Shown here piece by piece: positions 25,501 to 34,147 of a DNA stretch of 64,000 bases. The notes beneath the pieces were generated by a model. That model ran no database searches. It saw only the letters and a list, made by a program, of their open reading frames with translations, and was not told the DNA's origin. A program made the translations under genes and the position numbers. Location: NCBI GenBank assembly GCA_964400285.1, contig CAYNTK010000002.1:1-64000 (forward strand), in the 5' to 3' direction. Source of the stretch: FEN-1279 sp964400285 (GTDB lineage Bacteria > Bacteroidota > Ignavibacteria > Tepidaquicellales > Tepidaquicellaceae). Every line of letters starts with the position of its first letter. Position 1 is the first letter of the stretch.

Positions 25501-27109
25501 AGCAGAAAAAGTTGGTAATCGTGTTATTAAGGTCGTCGGAAATATAATAGATATCACAGAAAGAAAGAAAGCAGAAAAGGCATTAAAAGAATCGGAAGAA
25601 AAATATAGGAATTTAATTGAAACTATGCCTGAAGGATTTTACCGCTCTACTGCCGAAGGTTACTTTTTAGATGTAAATCCTGCAATGGTTAAAATGCTCG
25701 GATATAACAGTAAAGAAGAACTTATGAAAGTCTATATCCCTGAAGAATTATATTTCTCAAAAGAAGAAAGGACAGTTGTAGATAAATACAATGTTGATTT
25801 TATTCCTGAAACAGAAATTTACAGATTAAAAAAGAAAGACGGTTCGGAAATATGGGTGGAAGATCACTCGAGATATGTCCAAGATGAAACTGGGAAAATA
25901 TTATTTCACGAAGGGATTATGCGAGATATTACTGACTCATTAAAAGCACAAAAAGCAATAGTTGAAGCCAAAGAAAAAGCGGAGGAAGCAAATAGATTAA
26001 AATCAATATTTCTTGCAAATATGAGTCACGAAATTAGAACACCTCTTAATGGAATACTCGGATTTTCTCAGATACTAAAAAGCGAGATGAAAGATGAATC
26101 ACTTATCAGATATGCAGATATAATCGAAAAAAGCGGGAATAGATTACTCGAAACTCTCGATATGATTTTAAGTTTTTCGAAACTCGAAGCAGAAAGAGAA
26201 GATGTTCGTTATACGAACGTTCGTATTGAAAACGTAATCGAAGAAGTCAAAAAATCTTTCGAAGCAATGGCAAAAAGCAAAAATTTATATCTAAATACTA
26301 CTTATGGTGAAAAAGGTATAAAAACAAAAACAGATGAAAGATTTTTAAGACAAATACTTAACAATTTAATCAACAATGCAATTAAATATACAAATGCAGG
26401 TGGTGTTGAAATTGAATTATCTAAAACCGAAAATGATGTTTTAATAAAAGTAAAAGATACAGGTAAAGGAATAGCAAAAGATAAATTTGATATTATTTTC
26501 GAAGAATTCAGACAGGAAAGCGAAGGACACGGAAGGAGCTTTGAAGGGACAGGTCTTGGACTGGCAATAACAAAAAGGTTTGTAGAGCTTATGAAAGGAA
26601 AAATCGAAGTTGAAAGTGAGTTAGGTGTTGGGACAACTTTTACGGTAATTTTACCTTACGAAAAAGCAGAACAATCTATTAATATTAAAATAAAAAAGGA
26701 AGAGCCGAAAATCGATTTCCCAATAACAAAAGATAAACTTTCTGTATTGCTTGTCGAAAACGACACGATGAATCTTGATTATACTATTACTTTACTAAAA
26801 CCGTACTACAACATAGAATCTGCCTTAAATGGACCCGAAGCAATCGAAAAAGTAAAAAATAAAAAATATGATATAATTCTAATGGATATTAATCTCGGAA
26901 AAGGAATGGATGGAGTTCAGGCAGTAAAGGAAATAAAAAAATTATCTGGATACAAAAAAACTCCAATTGTCGCTTTAACTGCATTTGTTCTTCCAGGAGA
27001 TAGAGAAGAATTTCTGGCTAGTGGATGCACACATTATCTTGGAAAGCCATTTACAAAAAATCAGATTTTGGATTTATTAAAAAAAATATCCGATAATATA
27101 AAAAAATAG
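22502..27109 (+). CDS. Hybrid sensor histidine kinase with nine PAS domains
   Basis: A 1535-residue soluble sensor with no membrane segment or signal peptide. Nine successive PAS/PAC modules, each about 120-130 residues, run from about residue 18 to 1145; most start with a SEEKYR-like linker and end in DITERK. They are followed by HisKA with the phospho-accepting H1176 (MSHEIRTPLNG), a HATPase domain (N box NNLINNAIKYTN, DTGKGI, GTGLGLAI) and a receiver domain with D1462 (ILMDIN). The internal receiver makes it a hybrid kinase that needs a phosphotransfer partner or is itself the output; none is adjacent. The stimulus cannot be read from sequence, though PAS chains often bind small molecules or cofactors. 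Confidence 0.93.
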   Translation: MKQSTKKTNKQTDISKTDFYKYIIENSQEAFLLTKPDGTIDYANPEACKLFGRTLKEICKLGRNGLVDLNDPRLPIALEERKKKGRFKGELNFIRKDGTIFPAVISSVIFKDADGIERTSMIIRDISMQKKLEESFKQHEQLITSIYRSAPIGIGVVINRIIKEANEQLCAMTGYSKEELINKNARIFYPSDKEYDYVGTEKYKQISEKGTGTVETIWKRKNGEMINVLISSSPLVIGKIEQGVTFTVLDITKSKKAEEELFKSESKYRTLFQNSALAIGIRSKEGEYIEFNDAYAKMLGYTNEELKNLKSKDITHPDDIHITKENMKLIAEGKAEMLKYEKRYIHKNGNIVWALVCIRPLLDNKGKINAIIGAVVDITKNKIAENEIKERERQLSTLISNLPGFAYRCKNDREWTMIYISEGCTKITGYSPEELIDSKVLSFNDIILEKYREILWNKWQKLLKEKETFIDEYEIKTKSGEIRWVWERGNGVFDEKGKLLYLEGYIEDITEKRKAEKALKISEEKFRKAFITSPDSININRMEDGLYESINEGFTELTGFTEEDVKNKTSMDLNIWENPDDRKKLQDELREKGTAKNLEFRFRMKNGDIKNGLMSASIMDLEGVPHIISITRDITERKKIEEAIRESERKFRETVENLQTGYYRCTLDGILLEHNPAFCEMLGFKSEENLRGLKLPEFWQDSKDRDKYLEEMEKKGFIKNYPVNAKKNTGEKIYVLLNSHLLKDKDGKYCGIEGSVVDLTEQKRMEELLKESEEKYQTLFNQSVEGIYLHDINGKIIDVNQKACEQSGYTKEELLKLNIFDLHPEKSEKNMPKSEILKLWKEWNPGNEFVYDVEHKRKDGTIFPTEISTGVVRFSNNNFILALVKDITERKQAEEAIHKNRNLLNETQRLAHIGGWEWDIERQTMTWTDETYRIHGIEPGEPINDSRELINLSLTCYDPTDRPIIESAFRRCAIKGESYDLEFPFTRIDGKRIWIQTMGRAEKVGNRVIKVVGNIIDITERKKAEKALKESEEKYRNLIETMPEGFYRSTAEGYFLDVNPAMVKMLGYNSKEELMKVYIPEELYFSKEERTVVDKYNVDFIPETEIYRLKKKDGSEIWVEDHSRYVQDETGKILFHEGIMRDITDSLKAQKAIVEAKEKAEEANRLKSIFLANMSHEIRTPLNGILGFSQILKSEMKDESLIRYADIIEKSGNRLLETLDMILSFSKLEAEREDVRYTNVRIENVIEEVKKSFEAMAKSKNLYLNTTYGEKGIKTKTDERFLRQILNNLINNAIKYTNAGGVEIELSKTENDVLIKVKDTGKGIAKDKFDIIFEEFRQESEGHGRSFEGTGLGLAITKRFVELMKGKIEVESELGVGTTFTVILPYEKAEQSINIKIKKEEPKIDFPITKDKLSVLLVENDTMNLDYTITLLKPYYNIESALNGPEAIEKVKNKKYDIILMDINLGKGMDGVQAVKEIKKLSGYKKTPIVALTAFVLPGDREEFLASGCTHYLGKPFTKNQILDLLKKISDNIKK

Positions 27110-27265
27110 TTAAATTTCTTATTTGCTCAAATACGAAGTAATTTACACATATTAGGTGAAAAACTATTTTGCACATCATTTATAACATTATATATCTCTA
27201 CTATACTCTAAATTCCATTTAATCAAAAAAATTAAATAGGTATATTTGAATAATTGATAAATAAA

Positions 27266-28084
27266 ATGCTAACACAAAAAAATCTTCATCGCAGACCTAT
27301 TGGTGTATTCGATTCGGGAATTGGCGGATTAACGGTTGCACGAGCATTATTCGAACTCCTGCCCAACGAAAATATTATTTATCTCGGAGACACAGCAAGA
27401 TTGCCTTATGGAACTAAATCGAAAGAAACTGTAATATTATATTCGATAGAGTGTCTGAAATTTTTACTTTCAAAAAAAGTAAAAATGATAGTCGTTGCTT
27501 GTAATACAGCATCTTCGGTAGCAGTTCCTTTCTTGCAAAAAATAACCAAGTTACCTGTCGAGGGTGTATTGATTCCCGGTTCAAAAAGTGCCACAATTAA
27601 AACTAAAAATAATAAGATTGGAGTAATTGGAACACTTGGAACAATAAAAAGTAATGCCTATAAAAAAGCAATAAAAAAAATCAAACCAGATGCGAATGTG
27701 TATTCACAGCCGTGCAGTCTTTTTGTTCAGCTTGCAGAAGACGGCTGGACAGATAACAAAATTGCTTTATTGACAGCACAGGAATATTTAAAGAATTTAA
27801 ATAAATGTAATATAGATACATTAATTCTCGGATGCACTCACTACCCTATTCTGAAAAATACAATCAGAAAAGTTGTTGGGAAAAAAGTTTTACTTATAGA
27901 TTCAGGTGAAGAGACTGCAAAGGCAGTCAAAAAAACACTCGAAGAAAAAAATCTATTAAATACACAAAAGAAAAAAGGTGTTCACAAATTTTTCGTAACG
28001 GATTTTCCGAATAACTTTAAACAAATAAGCGAAAGATTTCTTGGAAGAAGAATAAAAGATGTAAAAAAAGTTAAACTATCTTAA
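27266..28084 (+). CDS. Glutamate racemase
   Basis: A 272-residue enzyme that converts L- to D-glutamate for peptidoglycan. The catalytic cysteines are C79 (VVACNTASS) and C190 (ILGCTHYP); the opening IGVFDSGIGGLTVA carries D16. The ATG at 27266 is preferred to a TTG four codons upstream because it starts just before the conserved N-terminus. Length is normal. It stands alone, between the histidine kinase and pyrE. Confidence 0.95.
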   Translation: MLTQKNLHRRPIGVFDSGIGGLTVARALFELLPNENIIYLGDTARLPYGTKSKETVILYSIECLKFLLSKKVKMIVVACNTASSVAVPFLQKITKLPVEGVLIPGSKSATIKTKNNKIGVIGTLGTIKSNAYKKAIKKIKPDANVYSQPCSLFVQLAEDGWTDNKIALLTAQEYLKNLNKCNIDTLILGCTHYPILKNTIRKVVGKKVLLIDSGEETAKAVKKTLEEKNLLNTQKKKGVHKFFVTDFPNNFKQISERFLGRRIKDVKKVKLS

Positions 28085-28283
28085 GAGCAGAAATCAAGGA
28101 GTTAAGAAATTAAGAAGTTAGGAGAAGTAAAAATAGAGTAGTTAGTAGCGTGGAGAAAATACGATTTTTTGTGGACATCGGATGTTACCAACTGACTGAA
28201 AATGTTCTTAAATATAACTCAAGGTTTATACATGGGATGGAAAAATAAAAAATAAATATAATCGTTACAACGGTTTAAAAAAT

Positions 28284-28868
28284 ATGACAAGTGAACAAGT
28301 ATTAGAAATCTTCAAAAAGACAGGAGCTTTCCTCGAAGGGCATTTTATTTTAACTTCGGGATATCATAGTCCGCATTATTTTCAATGTGCAAAGGTATTA
28401 CAATATCCCGAATACAATACTCTTTTTTCTAAAGAAATTGCAAATCACTTTACGAATAAAAAAATAGATTTAGTAATTACACCTGCAATCGGTGGAATAG
28501 TTCTCGGTACGGAAGTTGGTAGATTGTTAAATGCACGAACAATTTTTGCCGAAAGGGAGAATGGTAAAATGACATTAAGGAGAGGATTCGAGATAAAGGA
28601 AAATGAAAATGTTCTGGTATGTGAAGATGTAGTTACAACAGGCGGAAGTGTTTTTGAAATAATAGAGTTAATAAAAGAAAAAAAAGCAAATTTGATTGGA
28701 GTTGGATTTATTATAGATAGAAGCAATGGGAGAGTAAATTTCGGATGCGAGCAATTTTCTCTTGGTAAAATGGAAGTGATTAAATTCCCTCCCGACAATA
28801 TCCCCGAATGGCTCAACAAGATTCAGGTAACTAAACCGGGAAGTCGCTCTATAAATTCTGGACTCTGA
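28284..28868 (+). CDS. Orotate phosphoribosyltransferase
   Basis: A 194-residue enzyme that joins orotate to PRPP to make OMP in pyrimidine synthesis. The PRPP-binding motif is VLVCEDVVTTGGS at about 110-122. The N-terminal substrate loop has LTSGYHSPHYFQC, and the flexible FAERENG segment is present. Length is typical for the bacterial enzyme. The 199-bp leader after murI shows no clear riboswitch or attenuator. Its stop codon lies within an 18-bp palindrome shared with the convergent secreted-protein gene. Confidence 0.95.
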   Translation: MTSEQVLEIFKKTGAFLEGHFILTSGYHSPHYFQCAKVLQYPEYNTLFSKEIANHFTNKKIDLVITPAIGGIVLGTEVGRLLNARTIFAERENGKMTLRRGFEIKENENVLVCEDVVTTGGSVFEIIELIKEKKANLIGVGFIIDRSNGRVNFGCEQFSLGKMEVIKFPPDNIPEWLNKIQVTKPGSRSINSGL

Positions 28869-28878
28869 ATTCAGAGTC
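28861..28878. terminator. Palindrome at the convergent end of pyrE
   Basis: GACTCTGAATTCAGAGTC is perfectly self-complementary and includes the pyrE stop codon (TGA at 28866-28868). It lies 11 bp from the stop codon of the convergent secreted protein. A bidirectional transcript end is plausible, but there is no T run. Confidence 0.4.
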
Positions 28879-28889
28879 AATAAATAGCT

Positions 28890-30965
28890 TTATTTAACCA
28901 ACATCATTTTCTTAGATTTCACAAAAGTGGAAGTTTTTAATTGATAAATATATACTCCGCTAGCAAAATTATTTGCATTAAATTCGACAGTATAATATCC
29001 CGATTTTAATTTTTCGTTTATCAATGTATAAACAAGTTTCCCTGTAATATCATATAATTTTAGACTTACGTTTTCATCTGTCGGTATTTCAAAATCAATT
29101 TTCGTTGTCGGATTAAATGGATTTGGATAATTTTGTTTTATTAAAAATGATGTCGGTTTTAATTCAGATGTTTTATTAATTACCGTTATTAATTCCACAA
29201 ATTGTCTTCGACATACAGATTGAACACTTGTGCCTGCATAAATATATCCATCTTTCAATAATAATGCATTTACAGTTGTATCAATATAATTATTTAAACC
29301 TTGATTTCTTTGCCTCCAAGTAATACCAAGGTCATTTGATATATACACACCTTTGAATCCTGTTCCCACTATAACACTCGAACCACTTATTATAATCGAA
29401 TAGACAGTATTATTATTTTCATTTATCTGTATTTGTGTCCAATTAATTCCGCTATTTGATGACCTGTAAATACCATTTGAATATGTTCCAGCAAATACAT
29501 AATTACCTGCAGTTGCAATACACGCCACACGAGAGTTAGTCGAATTTTGAGTCCAATTAATCCCAAAATTTGAAGATACATATATATTTTGATTTCCCCC
29601 GGCATAAATATAACTTCCGTTTACTGCAACTGAATAAATTTCATCATTATTTAAGGATGTTTGTAACCAACTATTTCCGTCATTTGTCGATTTATATAAT
29701 CCCTTTTGATTATTGTAATCTAATGATGTTCCTACATATATTACACTGTCATTATTTGCAAGACACTTTACACTAGTATTTAAACCAATGTTACAGGAAT
29801 TCCATGTTTCGCCTTCATTAGTTGATTTATAAACTCCATAAGAATATACTCCTGCGAATAAATTATCCCCTTTTGAAATAATTGAGTTCGGACTGCGGTC
29901 ATCGAACATTTGAGTTTTAATCCAATTATTTCCGTTATCAGAAGTAAAAAATATTCCGTTATTAAATGTACCCGCAAATATCTTATTGCCTTTTAAAACC
30001 AAAGATGAAATTCCTAAAGCTCGAAGTCCGATTGTTTGCCAGTTATTTCCGTAATCTGTTGACAAGAGTAATCCCTTTGATGTAAATTGCGATGAATTCG
30101 TTGTTCCTACATATATATTGCTACCTCTTATTGCAAGAGAATAAATGGATGTATAGTTATAATTTAATCCTATAGGTGTCCAGTTTGTTCCATTATTTGT
30201 CGAAAGGTACAATCCAGAATTATAAAGACCTGCTAATATATCGCTCCCGTTAATCTTAATCGTATATACTGTCTTATTGTTTAACGAGGTCTGTGACCAG
30301 TTTAAACCATTATTTGTTGATTTATAAACTCCAGTATTATATGCTCCAGCAAATATATTACTTCCGCTTGAGGCAAGTGAATAAACAGTTATATCATCTA
30401 ATGAAGATGATGACCAATTGTATCCATTATCAGTAGATGTATATATACCATAATTTCCCGTTCCTGCAAAAATTGTATTTCCACTTTTAGTAAAAGCGTA
30501 AACCGAATTATATGATAAAGATGTTTGTTCCCAATTGTTCCCATTATTTGTTGATATATAAATACCGTTATTAGTAGTACCTGCTAATAAATTGCCTCCT
30601 GTCATAAATAGAGCATTTACAGCCCCTGGCAAATTATATTCCTCCCAATTAATACCGTTATCGGTTGAATATCTAACTCCATATGTTGTCCCGGCAATCA
30701 AAAAATTACCGTTTTTTAAAAACGAACGTATGTCGCAGTAACCGTATCCAAGAATTGTGTGTTGAAATGAACCTCCAAAATTCGTTGAGATATATAAATT
30801 CGAAGAAGTCCCTGCATAAACATAATTGCTATCTAAATCCAAAGTATAAACTTTGCCTCCTAAAGGACCGTTTGTCTGAACCCATTGTGCATTACAAAAA
30901 CTATAATTTAATATTATAAACGAAGCCGTAATAAAAATGACTGATTTTCTTAATTTTGTTTTCAT
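28890..30965 (-). CDS. Secreted BNR/YCF48-type propeller protein with T9SS sorting domain
   Basis: A 691-residue protein. Signal peptide at 1-26 (ending SFCNAQ). About thirteen repeats of roughly 40 residues follow, each with a core like IFAGTYNNGVYKSTNNG-NW, the Asp-box-related pattern of YCF48/BNR beta-propellers. The last 80 residues are a type A sorting domain: QNYPNPFNP around 611, then LKLYDITGKLV, SGVYIYQL and a KSKKMMLVK end. By family the tail is removed by the T9SS on the cell surface. The propeller could bind or cleave glycans or serve as scaffold; no catalytic residues can be named. It converges with pyrE and lies 60 bp from the repeat protein upstream. Confidence 0.85.
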   Translation of the reverse strand: MKTKLRKSVIFITASFIILNYSFCNAQWVQTNGPLGGKVYTLDLDSNYVYAGTSSNLYISTNFGGSFQHTILGYGYCDIRSFLKNGNFLIAGTTYGVRYSTDNGINWEEYNLPGAVNALFMTGGNLLAGTTNNGIYISTNNGNNWEQTSLSYNSVYAFTKSGNTIFAGTGNYGIYTSTDNGYNWSSSSLDDITVYSLASSGSNIFAGAYNTGVYKSTNNGLNWSQTSLNNKTVYTIKINGSDILAGLYNSGLYLSTNNGTNWTPIGLNYNYTSIYSLAIRGSNIYVGTTNSSQFTSKGLLLSTDYGNNWQTIGLRALGISSLVLKGNKIFAGTFNNGIFFTSDNGNNWIKTQMFDDRSPNSIISKGDNLFAGVYSYGVYKSTNEGETWNSCNIGLNTSVKCLANNDSVIYVGTSLDYNNQKGLYKSTNDGNSWLQTSLNNDEIYSVAVNGSYIYAGGNQNIYVSSNFGINWTQNSTNSRVACIATAGNYVFAGTYSNGIYRSSNSGINWTQIQINENNNTVYSIIISGSSVIVGTGFKGVYISNDLGITWRQRNQGLNNYIDTTVNALLLKDGYIYAGTSVQSVCRRQFVELITVINKTSELKPTSFLIKQNYPNPFNPTTKIDFEIPTDENVSLKLYDITGKLVYTLINEKLKSGYYTVEFNANNFASGVYIYQLKTSTFVKSKKMMLVK

Positions 30966-31025
30966 AATTTTTTTTTAATAATAATTAAAAAAAATAATTC
31001 AATATAATGAAAAACAATATATTAC

Positions 31026-32228
31026 TTATTTTATCAACATCATTTTTTTTGATTTTGTGTAAGATGAGGTCTTAAACTGATAAAAATACACTCCGCTTGC
31101 AAAATTATTTGCATTAAATTCAACGGTATAATATCCCGCAGTTAATTTTTCGTTTATCAATGTATAAACAAGCCTTCCAGCAATATCATATAATTTCAAA
31201 CTTACATTTTCATCAACGGGAATATCAAAATCAATTTTTGTCGAAGGATTGAAAGGATTAGGATAATTTTGCATTAAGGAAAATTTATTGGGAGTTCCTA
31301 TTTCTATAGGATTTTTAAAATTATAATATACTCCAAAGTCAGAGAAATCAATTTGTTTAATTCTATATTTATATTTTCCCGATTTTAATTTTGAATCGGT
31401 AAAAGTGTAAGTCATAGGTGTGTTTGCATTTCCCCTACCGTTAACAAACGAAACTTTTTGCCAGTCGTTCAAGCCATCATAAGTTCTTTCAATTTGGAAA
31501 CCCTTATTATTATATTCCTGAACAACTTCCCAAATAAGTTTTACACTATTTCTGTAAACAGAATGGGATAAAGATTGCAATGTAATATTAAGAGGAATTT
31601 CTTCGACATTACACATTACAAAACCATCATAACTACCACCATAATACTTAGCAAGATTTATGGTAGCACCACCGAGCGAAATTTCGGAAATATCAAAAAA
31701 AGCAAAACCATCATAACTTCCACCGTAATACTTAGCAAGGTTTATTGTAGTACCGCCAAGCGATGTTTCTGAAATATCAGATAAAGCAAATCCGTCATAA
31801 CTCCCGCCATAGTATTTTGCAAGATTAATTGAAGTGCCTCCAAGCGAAGTTTCGGAAATATCAGATAAAGCAAATCCGTCATAACTCCCGCCATAATATT
31901 TTGCAAGATTAATTGAAGTGCCTCCAAGCGAAGTTTCGGAAATATCAGATAAAGCAAATCCGTCATAACTCCCGCCATAATATTTTGCAAGATTAACAGA
32001 AGTTCCATTTAGAGAAGTCTCGGAAATATCTCCTATTGAAAAACCGTCATAACTTCCACCGTAATATTTTGCAGTATTTACCGAAGTTCCGTTGAGTGAT
32101 GTTTCGGAAATATTTCCTATTGAAAAACCGTCATAACTTCCACCGAAATATTTAGATGTATCCTGCGTAAAAGCAGGTGCATATAAAAGAATAAATAATG
32201 AAATTAATATTACTCTAAATAAATACAT
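31026..32228 (-). CDS. Secreted protein with seven 28-residue GGSYDGF repeats and T9SS sorting domain
   Basis: 400 residues. Signal peptide MYLFRVILISLFILLYAPAFTQ. Residues 26-221 are seven tandem 28-residue repeats, each K-Y-Y-GGSYDGF followed by ISETSLGGT-type sequence; copies 3 to 5 are almost identical at the DNA level. A short fibronectin-III-like domain follows (LIWEVVQEYNNKGFQIERTYDG...YRIKQID). The C-terminal type A sorting domain ends KSKKMMLIK. Repeats with a GGxGDG(Y/F) core are seen in surface proteins of T9SS bacteria, usually just before the sorting domain. It sits between two other secreted-protein genes on the same strand. Function is unknown; a structural or adhesive role is plausible. 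Confidence 0.8.
   Translation of the reverse strand: MYLFRVILISLFILLYAPAFTQDTSKYFGGSYDGFSIGNISETSLNGTSVNTAKYYGGSYDGFSIGDISETSLNGTSVNLAKYYGGSYDGFALSDISETSLGGTSINLAKYYGGSYDGFALSDISETSLGGTSINLAKYYGGSYDGFALSDISETSLGGTTINLAKYYGGSYDGFAFFDISEISLGGATINLAKYYGGSYDGFVMCNVEEIPLNITLQSLSHSVYRNSVKLIWEVVQEYNNKGFQIERTYDGLNDWQKVSFVNGRGNANTPMTYTFTDSKLKSGKYKYRIKQIDFSDFGVYYNFKNPIEIGTPNKFSLMQNYPNPFNPSTKIDFDIPVDENVSLKLYDIAGRLVYTLINEKLTAGYYTVEFNANNFASGVYFYQFKTSSYTKSKKMMLIK
31566..32153 (-). repeat. Seven tandem 84-bp repeats inside the GGSYDGF gene
   Basis: The unit is 84 bp (28 codons), so copy number can change without breaking the frame. Units 3 and 4 are essentially identical in DNA around 31817-31984; outer units have diverged, the last one most. 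This is typical of repeats kept alike by slippage or recombination. Because 84 is a multiple of three, an alternative reading frame is also periodic and open, which explains an overlapping repetitive frame at 31742-32008. Confidence 0.9.
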
Positions 32229-32245
32229 ATATTAAATACGATTTA

Positions 32246-33835
32246 TTAAAAGTTATTTTTATTTTCATTATTATGTGGTTGCATTAAAGTTCCAACTTCT
32301 GAAGTTCTTACACCTCGAAAGCCATGAGTGTTAGCTCTAGTAGAAAAACTGTAACATCCATAATATCTATCAGATACTCTAGCTGAAACACCAACATTCA
32401 ACCATGTGCCCATTCTTTGATTTGCACCTGTTGCTCCAATAACTTCACCACCTGAAAGACCGGGCCAATTTGAGACATTTGCATTCCCGTTAACGCTTAA
32501 ATAACCATTCCCGTGTTGCCCGTCAAATAATCTTCCAGTTGAATTTCCGACTGAAACACACCTTTCAAAAACATTTCCGCTCATGTCCATTACACCGTAA
32601 TATGTTGCTCCTGCATATACTCTTGTAGTGCTTGAACTTGCAAATATTCCACATCTTACAGGACCTTGGCCGCCATCACCTGTAGAAAAACTTATATTAT
32701 TGATACATGCATTAGAAATATTGAGGGGTATTTCAGTTCCATTTTCTGCTCCGTTAAAACCAGTAATTGCACTAATTGAATTATTTCCATGAGCATATTC
32801 ATTTGCCAGAGATGATAAAGGACCTCTGCAAACTTTTTCAAGTTCAAGTTCTGTCATCGGACGCAGTCCCGCCCAGTCCATATATGCACATCCATCCTGC
32901 CAACTTATATAATTACAAGCCCTGTCAGGCCTGTCGCAGGAAAAAACTATCGGTTGTGTTGTCCCGTTTCCCGATGATGGACAGATTATTCTATTTCTAT
33001 ATAGTAATGTTGATGAATTTGACATTACATATATATTCGTAACAGCGTCACCACTAATATTTGATTCTACTCTTTGCTTTTGCTGATGTCTTGTAAGTGT
33101 ATTTAGAAATTCAGTATATTGACCCTGACTTAATTCATATTTCATACAATAAATATCATTATACCCTTTCGGGAAAGCGGCAGGTAAAGTTTGAGTGGTT
33201 GTATAATTAAAATCGTCAGGCGCAATCATACTGGATGCATTTCTATTTCCAAGATTTGTAGTTACTGTCCCGCCAAGAGTTAAAGCCCCCTCGCTTGTAA
33301 TTAAAAAAGGTGCTGTTGTATTACCTTGCGAAAATTGACCCATGATGTTAGTGGTTGTCCCATCTCCCGCATAAAAACTTCCCTGCGGTATATAAACCAT
33401 TTCAATACCGAATACTTTTACAGAAACCAAATCTCCGTCATCCACCCCATCCACACCATAATTCCATCTTAACCTCACACCTGTAAGCGTATTATTACCT
33501 GAGCCCGCTGAATTCCTGTAAATAAAAATACCAAGCCCGTCCGAAGTTGTACTACCTGTAAACCCCGATGGGATTGTATGCCCTGTGGTATTAAGAGTAG
33601 CGTGTTTCCAGGCGGTATCGTAAGATGCTTTGAATTTTATAAATATCCACGCAGCATCCCAGTTGACGGCGTCACGCCAGGAATTTTCCCAGGTTAAATC
33701 GAACTGAACAAAAGTATAATTACTTGCAGGAACCTGCCCTGTTAAAACCGCATTTGTAATTTGAATATTATTAGAATAAGAATTTTCTAAAAAGAAAAAA
33801 ATAGAAATGATAATGATAAAGTAAAACTTTTTCAT
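32246..33835 (-). CDS. Secreted formylglycine-generating-enzyme-fold (SUMF1-like) protein
   Basis: A 529-residue protein with signal peptide at about 1-21. Residues about 145-505 have the FGE-sulfatase fold: MVYIPQGSFYAGDG, then YCMKYELSQGQYTEFLN, RACNYISWQDGCAYMDWAG, MSGNVFE and the closing STRANTHGFRGVR. The catalytic cysteine pair of true formylglycine-generating enzymes is not evident (one cysteine, in YYGCYSF, lies near the expected place), so enzymatic activity is doubtful. Related domains occur in GldJ/GldK of gliding bacteria. There is no lipobox and no sorting domain. It heads the minus-strand set of three secreted proteins. Confidence 0.75.
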   Translation of the reverse strand: MKKFYFIIIISIFFFLENSYSNNIQITNAVLTGQVPASNYTFVQFDLTWENSWRDAVNWDAAWIFIKFKASYDTAWKHATLNTTGHTIPSGFTGSTTSDGLGIFIYRNSAGSGNNTLTGVRLRWNYGVDGVDDGDLVSVKVFGIEMVYIPQGSFYAGDGTTTNIMGQFSQGNTTAPFLITSEGALTLGGTVTTNLGNRNASSMIAPDDFNYTTTQTLPAAFPKGYNDIYCMKYELSQGQYTEFLNTLTRHQQKQRVESNISGDAVTNIYVMSNSSTLLYRNRIICPSSGNGTTQPIVFSCDRPDRACNYISWQDGCAYMDWAGLRPMTELELEKVCRGPLSSLANEYAHGNNSISAITGFNGAENGTEIPLNISNACINNISFSTGDGGQGPVRCGIFASSSTTRVYAGATYYGVMDMSGNVFERCVSVGNSTGRLFDGQHGNGYLSVNGNANVSNWPGLSGGEVIGATGANQRMGTWLNVGVSARVSDRYYGCYSFSTRANTHGFRGVRTSEVGTLMQPHNNENKNNF

Positions 33836-34147
33836 TTAACACCCCCCTTATTTTATTTGTAGGATTTTACCATAACAATAAAAAAAATAAAATGCAAGGG
33901 AAAAATAAATCTCAATTATTAATAGTTTTAGAAAATAGATAAAAGTTTTAATATAATCCTGAAATCTTTATTTTTCACCTTATTTGGCATTTTTTTAGGG
34001 ATTTTTAATAAATTACACAATATATATATTTGTATAATATGAAAGTGGAATATCCTCCCTTTAATATAGTATTTTTTATTTCTACTTATTTGTTATTCGA
34101 ACACAGTTCTAACAAAATAGTTCAATATCTTATATTTTATTTTATAT
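33836..34147. other. Divergent intergenic region, AT-rich
   Basis: This 312-bp gap separates the divergent FGE-like gene and the carboxyltransferase operon, so it must hold promoters for both. A TATATTTG at 34025-34032 fits the Bacteroidota -7 consensus TAnnTTTG, but there is no well-placed TTG upstream, so I do not assign it. A frame starting at 34030 merely runs into the operon gene in another frame. Confidence 0.4.

Noticed and set aside
28085..28283. Riboswitch or attenuator before pyrE
   Set aside because: No consistent stem set or leader peptide with a T-run terminator could be found by eye.
31742..32008. Repetitive minus frame (MELLLILQNIMAG-type units)
   Set aside because: Shadow of the 84-bp repeats in another frame; periodic only because 84 is divisible by three.
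31566..32153. 84-bp repeats as a CRISPR array
   Set aside because: The repeats are continuous and in frame with a coding gene with signal peptide and sorting tail; there are no unique spacers.
34025..34032. TATATTTG as the -7 element of the carboxyltransferase operon
   Set aside because: It fits TAnnTTTG, but there is no TTG at the expected distance upstream and such sequences are common in AT-rich DNA.
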